64,000 nt of DNA from Rhodococcoides fascians A44A (lineage in GTDB: Bacteria > Actinomycetota > Actinomycetes > Mycobacteriales > Mycobacteriaceae), in NCBI RefSeq assembly GCF_000760735.1, contig NZ_JMEX01000008.1, positions 466,018 through 530,017 on the forward strand. Direction: 5' to 3'. Both the position numbers and the translations under genes were made by a program. The notes beneath the pieces are model-generated. The model saw only the letters and a list, made by a program, of their open reading frames with translations, was not told the origin of the DNA and did no database searches. Shown here piece by piece: positions 49,229 through 58,365 of this stretch. How positions within the stretch are numbered: the first letter of the stretch is position 1; each line of letters begins with the position of its first letter.

Positions 49229-50100
49229 GGCGAGATCGACACCGACGGCTCGTCTCGCGCCGATGACCGGGCGAGTGCAACAGTGGCCGCGACCATCGCG
49301 ACGAGAGCGACCACGAGGACCACACCGCCGCCTCTTCCGGTGGCGAGGTACTCGCCGAGGACCACGAACCCGAGAGCCGACGCCACCACCGGTTCCATCA
49401 CCGTGGTGGCAGGAAGCGAGGCCTGCAGAGCGCCGGCTTGAAATGCGGACTGCTGCAGGGTGATCGCCGCGACCGCCACGGCTATCAGCGCGTACAACTC
49501 GACGGAGGTCAACAGAGGAACGACTCCGCGGCTCACGAGGTGGACCACGCCTTTGGTCAGCACGGCGGCGACGCCGAACAATGCACCCCCGGAGATGCCG
49601 AGCAGCAATGCTTTTCGAGGACCGCTCGCCTTACGTGACGCAAGGACGCACAGCGCGACGAACGGTAGTCCGATCAGGCAGACGACGATCCAGTGCCGAG
49701 CCTCGGCCCTCTCCACTCCGGGCTTCGGGTCCCCGACCACGACGAGAATCGCCACCGAGGCGGTCAGTGCTGCGGCCCACATCCACTCGGCGGCGGAGAT
49801 CGTCCGATGCGCAAACCGTGCGCCGAGCGGAAGCGCGAACAGCAACGACAGCACCAGCAGAGGCTGGACCAGCAGCAGCGATCCCATCCCGAGCGCGGCC
49901 GCCTGGAGCGCGTAGCCGAGGATCCCGACGACGGTCCCCACCCACCAGATCGGCTGCTTGACCAGCGACCCGATGGGCCCCAATGCACCGTTGGACTCCA
50001 CCGGGACCTGCGCTGCCGTGCGCTGCCGAACCACTGTCCCGACTGCGATGCACAGCGCTGCACCGAGTGCGAGGACCACCACCGTCGTTGTTTGCGGCAC
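49225..50100 (-). CDS. DMT-superfamily (EamA-like) transporter
   Basis: The product has 291 residues and about nine to ten hydrophobic segments in two similar halves. VVLALGAALCIAVGTVVRQRTA at the start and LPATTVMEPVVASALGFVVLGEYL near residue 240 are typical of EamA-type exporters. Substrate unknown. GTG start with a weak binding site. It is co-transcribed with the kinase gene downstream. Confidence 0.8.
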   Translation of the reverse strand: MPQTTTVVVLALGAALCIAVGTVVRQRTAAQVPVESNGALGPIGSLVKQPIWWVGTVVGILGYALQAAALGMGSLLLVQPLLVLSLLFALPLGARFAHRTISAAEWMWAAALTASVAILVVVGDPKPGVERAEARHWIVVCLIGLPFVALCVLASRKASGPRKALLLGISGGALFGVAAVLTKGVVHLVSRGVVPLLTSVELYALIAVAVAAITLQQSAFQAGALQASLPATTVMEPVVASALGFVVLGEYLATGRGGGVVLVVALVAMVAATVALARSSARDEPSVSISP

Positions 50101-50310
50101 GACGAAACATTAACGGCAGATCGCCACGTCAGCGAGTTCTCGGTCGAACGCCGAATTCGCTCGAGTCGAACAGGTCGGTTATCGTGTTTACCGGCACTTG
50201 ACCAATAGAACGCATAAGTAAGAGAAACGACATGTGGTCGGCCCGGTCTCGACTGCATCGGTAGCCGCCCATGATTCGGATACGAAAATCGTGAGGACGG
50301 AAGACTCGAC

Positions 50311-52179
50311 GTGAATCTGGACAAGAAGCCCAACGCGGTGAAGGAAGCGTGGGACGGGCTTCGAAAGCCCGTCTTCATCCCCGCCTCCATCGTCATCTTC
50401 GTGATGATCGCCTTCGCCGTGATCTATTCCAGCACTGCTGCCGACGCGTTCTCGACGCTGAATTCGGCGATCACCGACGGCGTCGGCTGGTGGTACATAC
50501 TCGCGACGACAGGATTCGTCGTCTTCGCCGTGTACTGCGGTGTCAGCCGCGTCGGAAACATCCGACTCGGACGCGACGACGAGAAGCCCGAGTTCGGGGT
50601 GCTGTCCTGGTTCGCGATGCTGTTCAGCGCGGGCATGGGCATCGGCCTCGTCTTCTACGGTGTCGCCGAGCCCCTGTCGCACTACGTCGTTCCACCGGAG
50701 GCCGGTGGAGTGGCCGGGTCGACGGACGCCGCAGCGAATCAGGCCATGGAACTGACACTGTTCCACTGGGGCCTGCACGCGTGGGCGATCTACGTGGTCG
50801 TCGGCCTCGGCCTGGCGTACATGACCTACCGCAAGGGCCGGCCGTTGTCGGTGCGTTGGCTGCTCGAGCCGTTGCTGGGGCGTAAGCGGATCGAAGGCGG
50901 TATCGGCCATGCCATCGATGCGGTCGCGATCATCGGAACACTGTTCGGCGTCGCGACGTCCCTCGGCTTCGGCGTTCAGCAGATCTCGGCCGGCCTCGAG
51001 TACCTGGGCTGGGTCGACACCAGCAACTGGGTCACCGTCCTGCTCATCGCAGGCATCACCGGCATCGCCACGTACTCGGTGGTCTCCGGCGTCAAGCGTG
51101 GCCTGAAGTGGCTGTCCAACATCAACATGGCACTCGCCGCCGGGTTGGCCGTCTTCGTGCTGATCGCAGGCCCGACGCTGTTTCTCATGCAGTCCTGGGT
51201 GCAGAACCTCGGCGGGTACATCCAGGCCATGCCGGAGCTGATGCTGCGCACCTCCCCCTTCTCCGACGACGGCTGGGCCGGCGCGTGGACCATCTTCTAC
51301 TGGGGTTGGTGGATGAGCTGGGCGCCCTTCGTCGGCATGTTCATCGCGCGCATCTCGCGTGGACGCACCATCCGTGAGTTCGTCTTCGGTGTTCTGCTGG
51401 CCCCGACGATCATCGGTTCGCTGTGGTTCACCATCTTCGGCGACGCAGGCATTCTTCGGCAGCGCGAGCAGGGCGATCTCCTCGTCGACGGCGCGGTGAA
51501 CACCAACACCTCGCTCTTCCAGCTGCTCGACGGCTTGCCTCTGGCCACGATCAGCAGCTTGCTCGCGATCTTCGTCATCGTGTTCTTCTTCGTCACGTCC
51601 TCGGACTCGGGATCGCTCGTCATCGACATCCTGTCTACCGGAGGCGATCTGGAACCGCCGAAGATCACGCGCGTCTACTGGTCGATCCTCGAAGGCACCG
51701 CGGCGACGATTCTGCTTCTCGTCGGCGGCGCCGGGTCACTGACGGCACTGCAGACGATGTCCATCGCGACGGCCGTTCCGTTCTCGATAATCCTCGTGCT
51801 GGCGTGCGTGTCCATGTTGAAGGCGTTCCGATACGACGTCGCGACGACCCCGCGGTACGTCCGGGTCACCGCGACACCCACTGCAGACGGCGACAGCTCC
51901 GGTACGAACGCGGACACACAGAAACGTCGTCGGGGAGCCGGTATCTCGTCGACGTTCTCGGGCCTCGGACCGTCGCAGATCGGTGTGGCCACGCCCACCG
52001 ACGGCGCAGTCGTCCTCGCCGTGCACGAAGTGTCGACAGAATCGCTCGAGGTCGATCCCGATACCGGCGCAGTGGAGTACTCGGCGGACAGCGGTCCCGT
52101 CGACCCGCTCGGAGGCGAAGTGTTCGACACTCCCGAATTCGCCGATTCCCACGAGGGACAGACGCAGTCGAATTCCTGA
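50311..52179 (+). CDS. BCCT-family transporter (glycine betaine/choline/carnitine type)
   Basis: The product has 622 residues, GTG start. Twelve membrane segments; MLFSAGMGIGLVFYGVAEPLSHY and FYWGWWMSWAPFVGMFIARISRGRTIREF are the BCCT signatures, the latter with the substrate-binding Trp cluster. A cytosolic tail of about 100 residues with Asp/Glu richness could sense osmotic change as in BetP. The exact substrate is open. Ends at an intrinsic terminator. Confidence 0.92.
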   Translation: MNLDKKPNAVKEAWDGLRKPVFIPASIVIFVMIAFAVIYSSTAADAFSTLNSAITDGVGWWYILATTGFVVFAVYCGVSRVGNIRLGRDDEKPEFGVLSWFAMLFSAGMGIGLVFYGVAEPLSHYVVPPEAGGVAGSTDAAANQAMELTLFHWGLHAWAIYVVVGLGLAYMTYRKGRPLSVRWLLEPLLGRKRIEGGIGHAIDAVAIIGTLFGVATSLGFGVQQISAGLEYLGWVDTSNWVTVLLIAGITGIATYSVVSGVKRGLKWLSNINMALAAGLAVFVLIAGPTLFLMQSWVQNLGGYIQAMPELMLRTSPFSDDGWAGAWTIFYWGWWMSWAPFVGMFIARISRGRTIREFVFGVLLAPTIIGSLWFTIFGDAGILRQREQGDLLVDGAVNTNTSLFQLLDGLPLATISSLLAIFVIVFFFVTSSDSGSLVIDILSTGGDLEPPKITRVYWSILEGTAATILLLVGGAGSLTALQTMSIATAVPFSIILVLACVSMLKAFRYDVATTPRYVRVTATPTADGDSSGTNADTQKRRRGAGISSTFSGLGPSQIGVATPTDGAVVLAVHEVSTESLEVDPDTGAVEYSADSGPVDPLGGEVFDTPEFADSHEGQTQSNS

Positions 52180-52190
52180 GCGAGAAGTAG

Positions 52191-52223
52191 AAAAAGGGGC
52201 CCGGTTCGACCGGGCCCCTTTTT
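52191..52223. terminator. Rho-independent terminator after the BCCT gene
   Basis: GGGGCCCGGT-TCG-ACCGGGCCCC followed by TTTTT; preceded by AAAAA, so it may act both ways. Confidence 0.95.
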
Positions 52224-52402
52224 CGTGTCTTCCGGCGGCGACAGGTTGTCGTGGACCCGGACAGTGAGCGCGCCGACTATTTCCCAGACGGCGGGTGGAA
52301 GGCCATACTGGTCGTCGACATCGGACACCCCGGTGAAAACCCATGGTTCGATCGCCTGTCGCGATCGGATCCCGCCGACACACTCGATTGGGCCTGACCA
52401 CC

Positions 52403-52753
52403 ATGTTCGCTGCAACCGTTGTCGTTTCGATCTTTCTTGCCGTGTCACTGACCTTCTCCGCAGTCGGCAAGTTGACCAAGAATCCGTCCGTCATCCCCAT
52501 CATGGAGAAGGTCGGCGTTCCGGCGGACAAGATTCCTGTCCTCGCTTACCTCGAAATCGCCGGCGGCGTCGGCCTGATCGTCGGACTCTTCTGGTGGCCC
52601 ATCGGGGCGGCCGCAGCCGTCGGCGTCATCCTGTACTTCGTCGGGGCCGTGATCTCGCACCTTCGGGTCAAGGACACCGCAGGCATCGGACCGTCGGCCT
52701 TCCTGACGGTCGTCGCTGTCGCAGCACTGGTCCTGCGTTTACTGACCGTCTGA
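52403..52753 (+). CDS. DoxX-family membrane protein
   Basis: The product has 116 residues from ATG 52403. Four hydrophobic segments with FLAVSLTFSAVGKLTKNPSV and LEIAGGVGLIVGLFWWPIG, typical of small DoxX/DoxD-like proteins. Function unknown, in some relatives linked to redox defence. Its end overlaps the convergent DJ-1/PfpI gene by 15 bases. Confidence 0.75.
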   Translation: MFAATVVVSIFLAVSLTFSAVGKLTKNPSVIPIMEKVGVPADKIPVLAYLEIAGGVGLIVGLFWWPIGAAAAVGVILYFVGAVISHLRVKDTAGIGPSAFLTVVAVAALVLRLLTV

Positions 52754-53332
52754 CCATTCGTACTGCATCTGCCGAGCGGTGCTCGTTGCGACGTCCGGAC
52801 TCACCAGTCGCGAGACCAGGTGCAGCGCCAGGTCCAGTCCTGCACTGATGCCCGCGGACGTCGCGATGTCGCCGTGATCGAGATACCGGACATCCTCGCG
52901 GACATCGAGACTCGGCCACCGCCGCCGGAGGTCGTCGACGTCTTCCCAGTGCGTCGTCACCGGACGTGCATCCAGCACCCCGGCGTCGGCCAGCAGAAAC
53001 GCACCGGTGCACACCGACGCGGTCACTTCCGTTGTGCCGAACTGCGTGTGGATCCACGCCGCAGCGGCCGCAGGTACCTCGTCGACGACACCACCGGGCA
53101 CGAGCACCACGTCGTAACGCCTGGTGTCGTCGATCGTGGTGTCCACCGCGATGCGCATGCCACCGCGGGCATGCACCGGACCGTCGTCGACTCCGACGAG
53201 CACCACGTCGAACGCGCGCACTCCCCCGTCGCGCGTGGTGATTCGGTTCGCCACCGAGAATACTTCGAACGGCCCGCATGCGTCGAGCACCTCGACGTCG
53301 TCGAACATCAGAATGGCGAGAGATCGCGTCAT
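52739..53332 (-). CDS. DJ-1/PfpI-family protein
   Basis: The product has 197 residues with the nucleophile Cys in TASVCTGAFLLADAG (about 107), an Asp/Glu ligand near LMFDDVEVLDACGPFEVF and HWEDVDDLRRRWP. It matches the amidase-like half of GlxA-type regulators but without the AraC domain. Possible roles are isocyanide hydratase or a chaperone/deglycase-type activity; not resolved by sequence. Confidence 0.82.
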   Translation of the reverse strand: MTRSLAILMFDDVEVLDACGPFEVFSVANRITTRDGGVRAFDVVLVGVDDGPVHARGGMRIAVDTTIDDTRRYDVVLVPGGVVDEVPAAAAAWIHTQFGTTEVTASVCTGAFLLADAGVLDARPVTTHWEDVDDLRRRWPSLDVREDVRYLDHGDIATSAGISAGLDLALHLVSRLVSPDVATSTARQMQYEWSDGQ

Positions 53333-53365
53333 CGCACGATCATCGCAGGACCTGCTGCCCAGTGC

Positions 53366-54040
53366 TCAGCTACCGGACGCAGCGATGGCGGGGACGACGA
53401 TCGCCACCGCCAGCGCGGCGTTCACATCCTGCACTGCCTTCCGGACGGCCTCGCCCGCCCAGTCGCCCTCGGCGATGTCCTTCGCTCGACGTTTCGCCGC
53501 TCGCTTGTCGGCGGCAGGCAACACCTTGTGGACCGCGTCGATCGCGGACAACATCGACACGACAGCCGATATCTCCGGCAACGGCGTCGTACCGTCGACG
53601 ATCGCGCTGTGAATCCACTGGATCAGCCATGCTGTGCGTGTGGTGTCACGGGCAGGCCAGGACGTCGTCGGGAACAGGCCGAGGATTCTGTCCTCGTGCT
53701 GTGTGACCGCACCTCGATGCGCCAGGCGGAGACCGATCTCCTGTTTCAGGTTCTTGTGGAGCTTCTCGATGACTTTCTGCGGTTTCGGCGGGTTGTTCTC
53801 GGTTCCGATGAACGCGTGGACCCGCGCGAGAAGCGGATCCTGCGGGGGCGGCCCCGACACCACGAGCCTGCCGTCCTTGACCGCTTCACCCTTCGCGGTG
53901 ATGCGTACGGCGCCGTTCATGGCCAGCTCGAGCACCAACGCACCCGCCAGCACACGCGGGAATTTCGTACTGTCGACGATCGGCTTACCCGTCACGTCGT
54001 CGACCAGAACCAGAAACAGATCCTCCGCGATCAGAGTCAT
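53366..54040 (-). CDS. GPP34 (Golgi phosphoprotein 3)-like protein
   Basis: The product has 224 residues from ATG 54040. It starts TLIAEDLFLVLVDDVTGKP and has ALVLELAMNGAVRI and EISAVVSMLSAIDAVHKVL, standard for bacterial GPP34 proteins, which in eukaryotes bind phosphoinositides. Mostly helical with one hydrophobic C-terminal segment. Its role in actinobacteria is unknown. Start overlaps the DUF1801 gene by four bases. Confidence 0.82.
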   Translation of the reverse strand: MTLIAEDLFLVLVDDVTGKPIVDSTKFPRVLAGALVLELAMNGAVRITAKGEAVKDGRLVVSGPPPQDPLLARVHAFIGTENNPPKPQKVIEKLHKNLKQEIGLRLAHRGAVTQHEDRILGLFPTTSWPARDTTRTAWLIQWIHSAIVDGTTPLPEISAVVSMLSAIDAVHKVLPAADKRAAKRRAKDIAEGDWAGEAVRKAVQDVNAALAVAIVVPAIAASGS

Positions 54041-54456
54041 GTGCCGAGCGTACCCACCACGTACGGATACGACAGCTCGATCATCTTCTCCAACACCGCC
54101 GAGTCGACGTCGGCGAGCTTGTTGACGTACAGACATCCGGCCCCGGGCTTGTGTTTGCCCAGTTCGTTCAGCAGTGCCTGGGATTCGGGAGCGTACGTCA
54201 ACCCGTACAGCACGAGAGAGGTCCTACGGGGCGAGAAGCCGACCGCGAGTGCGTCGCCTTCCCGGCCACTGTCGTATCGGTAGTGGTACCGGCCGTAACC
54301 CACCATCGACGGACCCCACATGACGGCAGGTTCCCCGGTGACACGTGTGAACAGCCGGTGCAACGCCAACCCGTCGGCGCGGCGCACCGGATGCTCGACG
54401 CTCTCGAGCCACGCGACCACGTCCGTCGCCGTCGGCCCGGTCTTGCTCTCGCTCAT
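54037..54456 (-). CDS. DUF1801 (YdhG-like) small protein
   Basis: The product has 139 residues with the DUF1801 block MWGPSMVGYGRYHYRYDSGREGD and VGFSPRRTSLVLYG. Function unknown. It ends with ATGA overlap into GPP34, and follows the zinc-finger gene by one base, so it belongs to the same transcript. Confidence 0.8.
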   Translation of the reverse strand: MSESKTGPTATDVVAWLESVEHPVRRADGLALHRLFTRVTGEPAVMWGPSMVGYGRYHYRYDSGREGDALAVGFSPRRTSLVLYGLTYAPESQALLNELGKHKPGAGCLYVNKLADVDSAVLEKMIELSYPYVVGTLGT

Positions 54457-54457
54457 G

Positions 54458-54808
54458 TCAGTTGAGGTAGTTCTGCCACCCCGACGGCACGCGGTCCGCG
54501 GGCCCCGGCGTCGACTGATCGAGCGGATGATGCTGCGGCGGAGCAAGTTCCGGCCCGTCGTACATCTGCTCGTCGGCGTAGCTGTAGTACCAGCTCTCCC
54601 CCGGTTCGAAGCTTCTGATGAACTGATGGCCGGTGCTTTCGGCGTGCTTGCTCGCATGCTGCGACGGAGACGAATCGCAACACCCGACGTGCCCGCACTG
54701 CGCGCACCGACGAAGGTGGAACCACCAACCGTCGCTGGTCGAACATTCGAGACACCCCGGTCCCGACGGCTCGGCGGTGACATCGATTCCAGGAATCGGC
54801 TCGGTCAT
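54458..54808 (-). CDS. UBP-type zinc-finger protein
   Basis: The product has 116 residues. A ZnF-UBP domain is seen in residues 15-75: CLECSTSDGWWFHLRRC, CGHVGCCDSS, then HASKHAESTGHQFIRSF, which together supply the Cys/His ligands. In eukaryotes this domain binds the free ubiquitin C-terminus; bacterial copies have no known ligand. The tail (about 40 residues) is Pro-rich. Overlaps the histidine kinase gene by four bases. Confidence 0.85.
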   Translation of the reverse strand: MTEPIPGIDVTAEPSGPGCLECSTSDGWWFHLRRCAQCGHVGCCDSSPSQHASKHAESTGHQFIRSFEPGESWYYSYADEQMYDGPELAPPQHHPLDQSTPGPADRVPSGWQNYLN

Positions 54809-56283
54809 GACTCCCCCTCTGTCGCTTCGGTTGTGGGCTCTGCTTCGGTTGTCGGCTCGATGGGAAGCCTGACGACGAAACGCGTGTTTCCCGGCTCGGA
54901 TTCGACACGTAGGTCGCCGTGATGCTTCTTGACGACGATGCGCCACGAGATGTCGAGGCCGAGGCCGGTTCCCTCACCGACCGGTTTGGTGGTGAAGAAG
55001 GGCTCGAAGATTCGTGAACGGATGTTCTCCGGCACTCCGGGCCCGGTGTCGCCGATCTCGACCAATACGTGGTCGTGATCGAGTCTCGTTGCCACGGTCA
55101 GTGTTCCGGCCCCGTTCATCGCCTGCACGGCGTTGTCGACGAGGTTGGTCCACACCTGATTCAGTTCCGCCGCGTAGGCGGGAATCGGAGGCACTGCCGG
55201 GTCGTAGTCCTTGACCACCGAAATGTCGTCGCCGATCTTCCGTGCGAGCATCACCAGAGTGCTGTCGAGCAGTTCACGTAAGTCGATCGTCTGGTACGGC
55301 GCTCGATCCATCTGCGAATACTGTTTGGCCGCACCGACGAGCGTCGACACCCGGGTCGTCGAATCGGCGATCTCGTTCATCAGCAATTCGGTCTCGACGG
55401 TGTAGTTGAGCCAGCGGATCGCACCTTCGAGCGTCTTGGACTCGTCGACGGTGGCCGCGACCTTGTCCAGCCACGCGATGTCGAGGCCTGCCTGCACGAA
55501 CGTCGGAGCCAGATCCCACCCACCCGCGATGCCGTGATCGTCGAACCAGTCCCCCAGTTCGTCCTCCGCATCCGACGCCTCGAGCGGCGACAGCTTGGGA
55601 GCCTTCGCGACCAGCTCGACGGCTTCCTCCTGCAATCCGACGAGGGAAGTCAGCGACGCCGGGTCGAGCGAACCGTTCGCGATCATCTTCAGCTTCTGGC
55701 GCATGTGGGCGACCCGATCGCGCAGCGCATCCGTCGCCCGTACCGCTGCCGCGGCCGGATTGTTCAGCTCGTGCGTCAGGCCGGCGGACAACGACCCGAG
55801 CGCCAGCAGTCGCTCACGCTGGTCGACGATCTGCTTGGTGTTGAGCGCACCGACGAACAAGCCCTCGAGCAGATGCAGCGCCATCGGAAACCATTCCTCG
55901 ACGATCTCCGCGAAACACGCCGCGTCGAGCACGAAGAACCGCGATGTCTCGGTCACACGCATCGAACTCGGGTACGTCTGCGGCACCCGATCACGCAGAT
56001 ACGCCTGCCACGCACCGGCGTACACCCCGCGCTGAGACGTCCGGCTGATCACCATCTCCTCGCCGCTGGAGTTCTTCGTCAGCACCAACGAACCGTCCAT
56101 CAGCACGTAGAAGCACGTGGCAGGTTCACCCTCGCTGAACACGGGCCCTGGCTCGATGATCTCGATGTGCCCCTCGTGGCACAGCTTCTCCACCTGCTCG
56201 TCCGACAACTTCTCGAACAGGAACAGCGTCTTCAGCTCCTCCGGACTACACCGCAGCGATCCGGGGTCGCTCTGCACGCTCAC
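54805..56283 (-). CDS. Sensor histidine kinase with an N-terminal cyclic-nucleotide-binding domain
   Basis: The product has 492 residues and no membrane helices. A cNMP-binding domain spans about 15-135; the H box is at residue 171 (GLTHELNNP), N box at 384 (VDNAVQAM), G1 at 411-418 and G2 at 438-443. It is thus a cytosolic kinase that may respond to cAMP or to redox/metabolite cues, and its natural partner is the response regulator fused to a TrxR-like enzyme upstream in the transcript (overlap of four bases). Confidence 0.9.
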   Translation of the reverse strand: MSVQSDPGSLRCSPEELKTLFLFEKLSDEQVEKLCHEGHIEIIEPGPVFSEGEPATCFYVLMDGSLVLTKNSSGEEMVISRTSQRGVYAGAWQAYLRDRVPQTYPSSMRVTETSRFFVLDAACFAEIVEEWFPMALHLLEGLFVGALNTKQIVDQRERLLALGSLSAGLTHELNNPAAAAVRATDALRDRVAHMRQKLKMIANGSLDPASLTSLVGLQEEAVELVAKAPKLSPLEASDAEDELGDWFDDHGIAGGWDLAPTFVQAGLDIAWLDKVAATVDESKTLEGAIRWLNYTVETELLMNEIADSTTRVSTLVGAAKQYSQMDRAPYQTIDLRELLDSTLVMLARKIGDDISVVKDYDPAVPPIPAYAAELNQVWTNLVDNAVQAMNGAGTLTVATRLDHDHVLVEIGDTGPGVPENIRSRIFEPFFTTKPVGEGTGLGLDISWRIVVKKHHGDLRVESEPGNTRFVVRLPIEPTTEAEPTTEATEGES

Positions 56284-57935
56284 GGGTTCGCCAGGTATCT
56301 GTGCACCAGCATCACGGCCATCGCTCCCTCTCCCACAGCCGACGCGACGCGTTTCGCCGAGTCGGATCGCACGTCACCGGCCGCGAACACGCCGGGGACA
56401 CTGGTCTCGAGATGGTGCGGCAACCTGTCGCGATCCCATCCCGTCGGTCCCTTGCCGTCGACCACCAGATCGGGTCCCGTGACGACGAAGCCGTGCTCGT
56501 CGCGCACCACGACACCGTCGAGCCACTCCGTCCGAGGTGCCGCACCGATGAACAGGAACAGGTACTGCCCGGGAACCGTCTCGTCGGTGTCCGTCACACG
56601 GTTGTGCAGGGTGATGGACTCCAGGTGATCGTCGCCGCCGACGCCCACGACCTCGGTGCACGTCCGTACCGTGATTCGCGGATGATCCTCGATCTGCTTG
56701 ATCAGGTAGTACGACATCGATGCTTCGAGCGACTGCCCACGGATCAGAATTGTCACCGACTTCGCTCCGCGGGCCAGGTACACCGCTGCCTGACCGGCCG
56801 AGTTGGCGCCGCCGACGATGTAGACGTCCTGCTCCGCGCAGCGCGCGGCCTCCGTCATCGCCGATCCGTAGAACACTCCGCGGCCGGTGAACTTCTCGAT
56901 GCCGGGCGTCGCCAACTGCCGGTACGCCACCCCCGTCGACAGGATCACGGTCTGAGCGTCGATGCTCCGACCGTCCGCGAACCGAATCGTCCGGGCCGAA
57001 CCGTTGGCCTCGAGCCCGACGACGTCCTGCGTCGTCACCACCTCGGCGCCGAACTTCAACGCTTGCCGACGCGCACGCTCGGCCAACTGAGCACCGGACA
57101 CGCCGTCGGGAAATCCCAGGTAGTTCTCGATACGGGAACTCTGTCCTGCCTGCCCACCCGTCGCGGTGCGCTCGATGAGCGTCGTGCGCAGTCCTTCCGA
57201 CGCGCCGTACAGCGCCGCACCCAGACCTGCCGGTCCACCACCGATGACGACCAGGTCGTAGAACTCACCGGACGGTGTCGTCGTGAGGCCGAGATGATTG
57301 CCGAGTTCCGAGTCGGACGGCGCACACAGTGCTGTGCCGTCCGCAGTCACGATCACCGGGCACACGGTGTCGTCGACACCGGCCGACGTCAGCAGCCGCA
57401 CCCCTTCGGGGTCGTCGGCCATGTACCAGCGATACGGCAGCTGATTGCGAGCCAGGAATTCCCGAACCTCCGACGACCTCGCGGACCAGCGGTGGCCGAT
57501 CACCTTGGTTTCCTCCACCGGCCGGTGATCGCTGGACGCCCACGCCTCGAGCTGAGCGTCGAGCACCGGGTAGAGCTTCTCCTCCGGCGGATCCCACGGC
57601 TTGAGGAGGTAATAATCGAGGTCGATGACGTTGATGGCATCGATGGCCGCGTCGGTGTCGGCGTACGCGGTCAGCAGGACCCGGCGAGCCGCCGGATACA
57701 GGTCCATCGCCTGCTCGAGAAATTCCATGCCGTTCATCTGCGGCATCCGGTAATCGGCCAGCAGGATCGCGACCGGCTGGCCGCGCAGTTTCAGTTCTTT
57801 CAACGCATCGAGCGCCTGAGCACCGGACTCGGCCCTGATGATGCGGTAGTTCTCGCCGTAGTGGCGACGAAGATCGCGTGCGACGGATCTGGATACACCC
57901 GGATCGTCGTCGACGCTGAGAATTGCAGGCTTCAT
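56280..57935 (-). CDS. Response regulator fused to a thioredoxin-reductase-like flavoprotein
   Basis: The product has 551 residues from ATG 57935, with GGGAGGG before it. Receiver domain at 1-120 with phospho-acceptor Asp61, Thr89 and Lys112; a middle domain at about 140-220 resembles a glutaredoxin/thioredoxin fold but without CxxC; then FAD/NAD domains with GGGPAG at 232-237 and VIVGGANSAGQAA type NADPH motif. The TrxR active-site CxxC is missing in the region GRGVFYGSAMTEAARC. So classical thioredoxin reduction is unlikely; the receiver may switch an electron-transfer activity. Confidence 0.88.
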   Translation of the reverse strand: MKPAILSVDDDPGVSRSVARDLRRHYGENYRIIRAESGAQALDALKELKLRGQPVAILLADYRMPQMNGMEFLEQAMDLYPAARRVLLTAYADTDAAIDAINVIDLDYYLLKPWDPPEEKLYPVLDAQLEAWASSDHRPVEETKVIGHRWSARSSEVREFLARNQLPYRWYMADDPEGVRLLTSAGVDDTVCPVIVTADGTALCAPSDSELGNHLGLTTTPSGEFYDLVVIGGGPAGLGAALYGASEGLRTTLIERTATGGQAGQSSRIENYLGFPDGVSGAQLAERARRQALKFGAEVVTTQDVVGLEANGSARTIRFADGRSIDAQTVILSTGVAYRQLATPGIEKFTGRGVFYGSAMTEAARCAEQDVYIVGGANSAGQAAVYLARGAKSVTILIRGQSLEASMSYYLIKQIEDHPRITVRTCTEVVGVGGDDHLESITLHNRVTDTDETVPGQYLFLFIGAAPRTEWLDGVVVRDEHGFVVTGPDLVVDGKGPTGWDRDRLPHHLETSVPGVFAAGDVRSDSAKRVASAVGEGAMAVMLVHRYLANP

Positions 57936-58026
57936 GACCCTCCCGGTCGGGCAGCTACTTGAAGACAAGTATGCCGCGCCGGACGTCACCGCGCCTTGGT
58001 GCCAGCAGGGGTGCCGGCAGGGGGTG

Positions 58027-58182
58027 TCAGACCTGCCCGCGCCGGATGAGGTCGATTTCCTGGGCGGTCAACAAGCGCTCGAGCTTTTCGCTCGGCCACT
58101 TCCTTGGACTTCCGCTCATCCGCGCCGATTCGAGCAGCGGCACGCCCGAGCCTGGACGACGCAAGATCGAATGAAGGTTCAC
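58027..58182 (-). CDS. Possible 51-residue basic protein
   Basis: Starts at GTG 58182 with GGAG nine bases before; stop 58027-58029. The product is Arg/Lys-rich, begins MNLHSILRRPGSGVPLLESA and ends LERLLTAQEIDLIRRGQV. No family recognised. The end looks like a real amphipathic helix, and the third-codon GC is high, but no homologue was checked. Confidence 0.4.
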   Translation of the reverse strand: MNLHSILRRPGSGVPLLESARMSGSPRKWPSEKLERLLTAQEIDLIRRGQV

Positions 58183-58365
58183 GATCGATCACTCCGAACA
58201 AAATTCGTTTTGGCCTGATTCCTCGTTCGTTGCATCGCCCAGTCTTCGCCTCTCGTTACCGTTCGCGGGTGAGGCGCGCTGAAGAAGTTTCGACGCATGT
58301 GCGTTTCGTCGGGTTCGCAGCCGGGTAAAGAGATGGATTACCAATCGACAAGTCGGGGGCACGAA

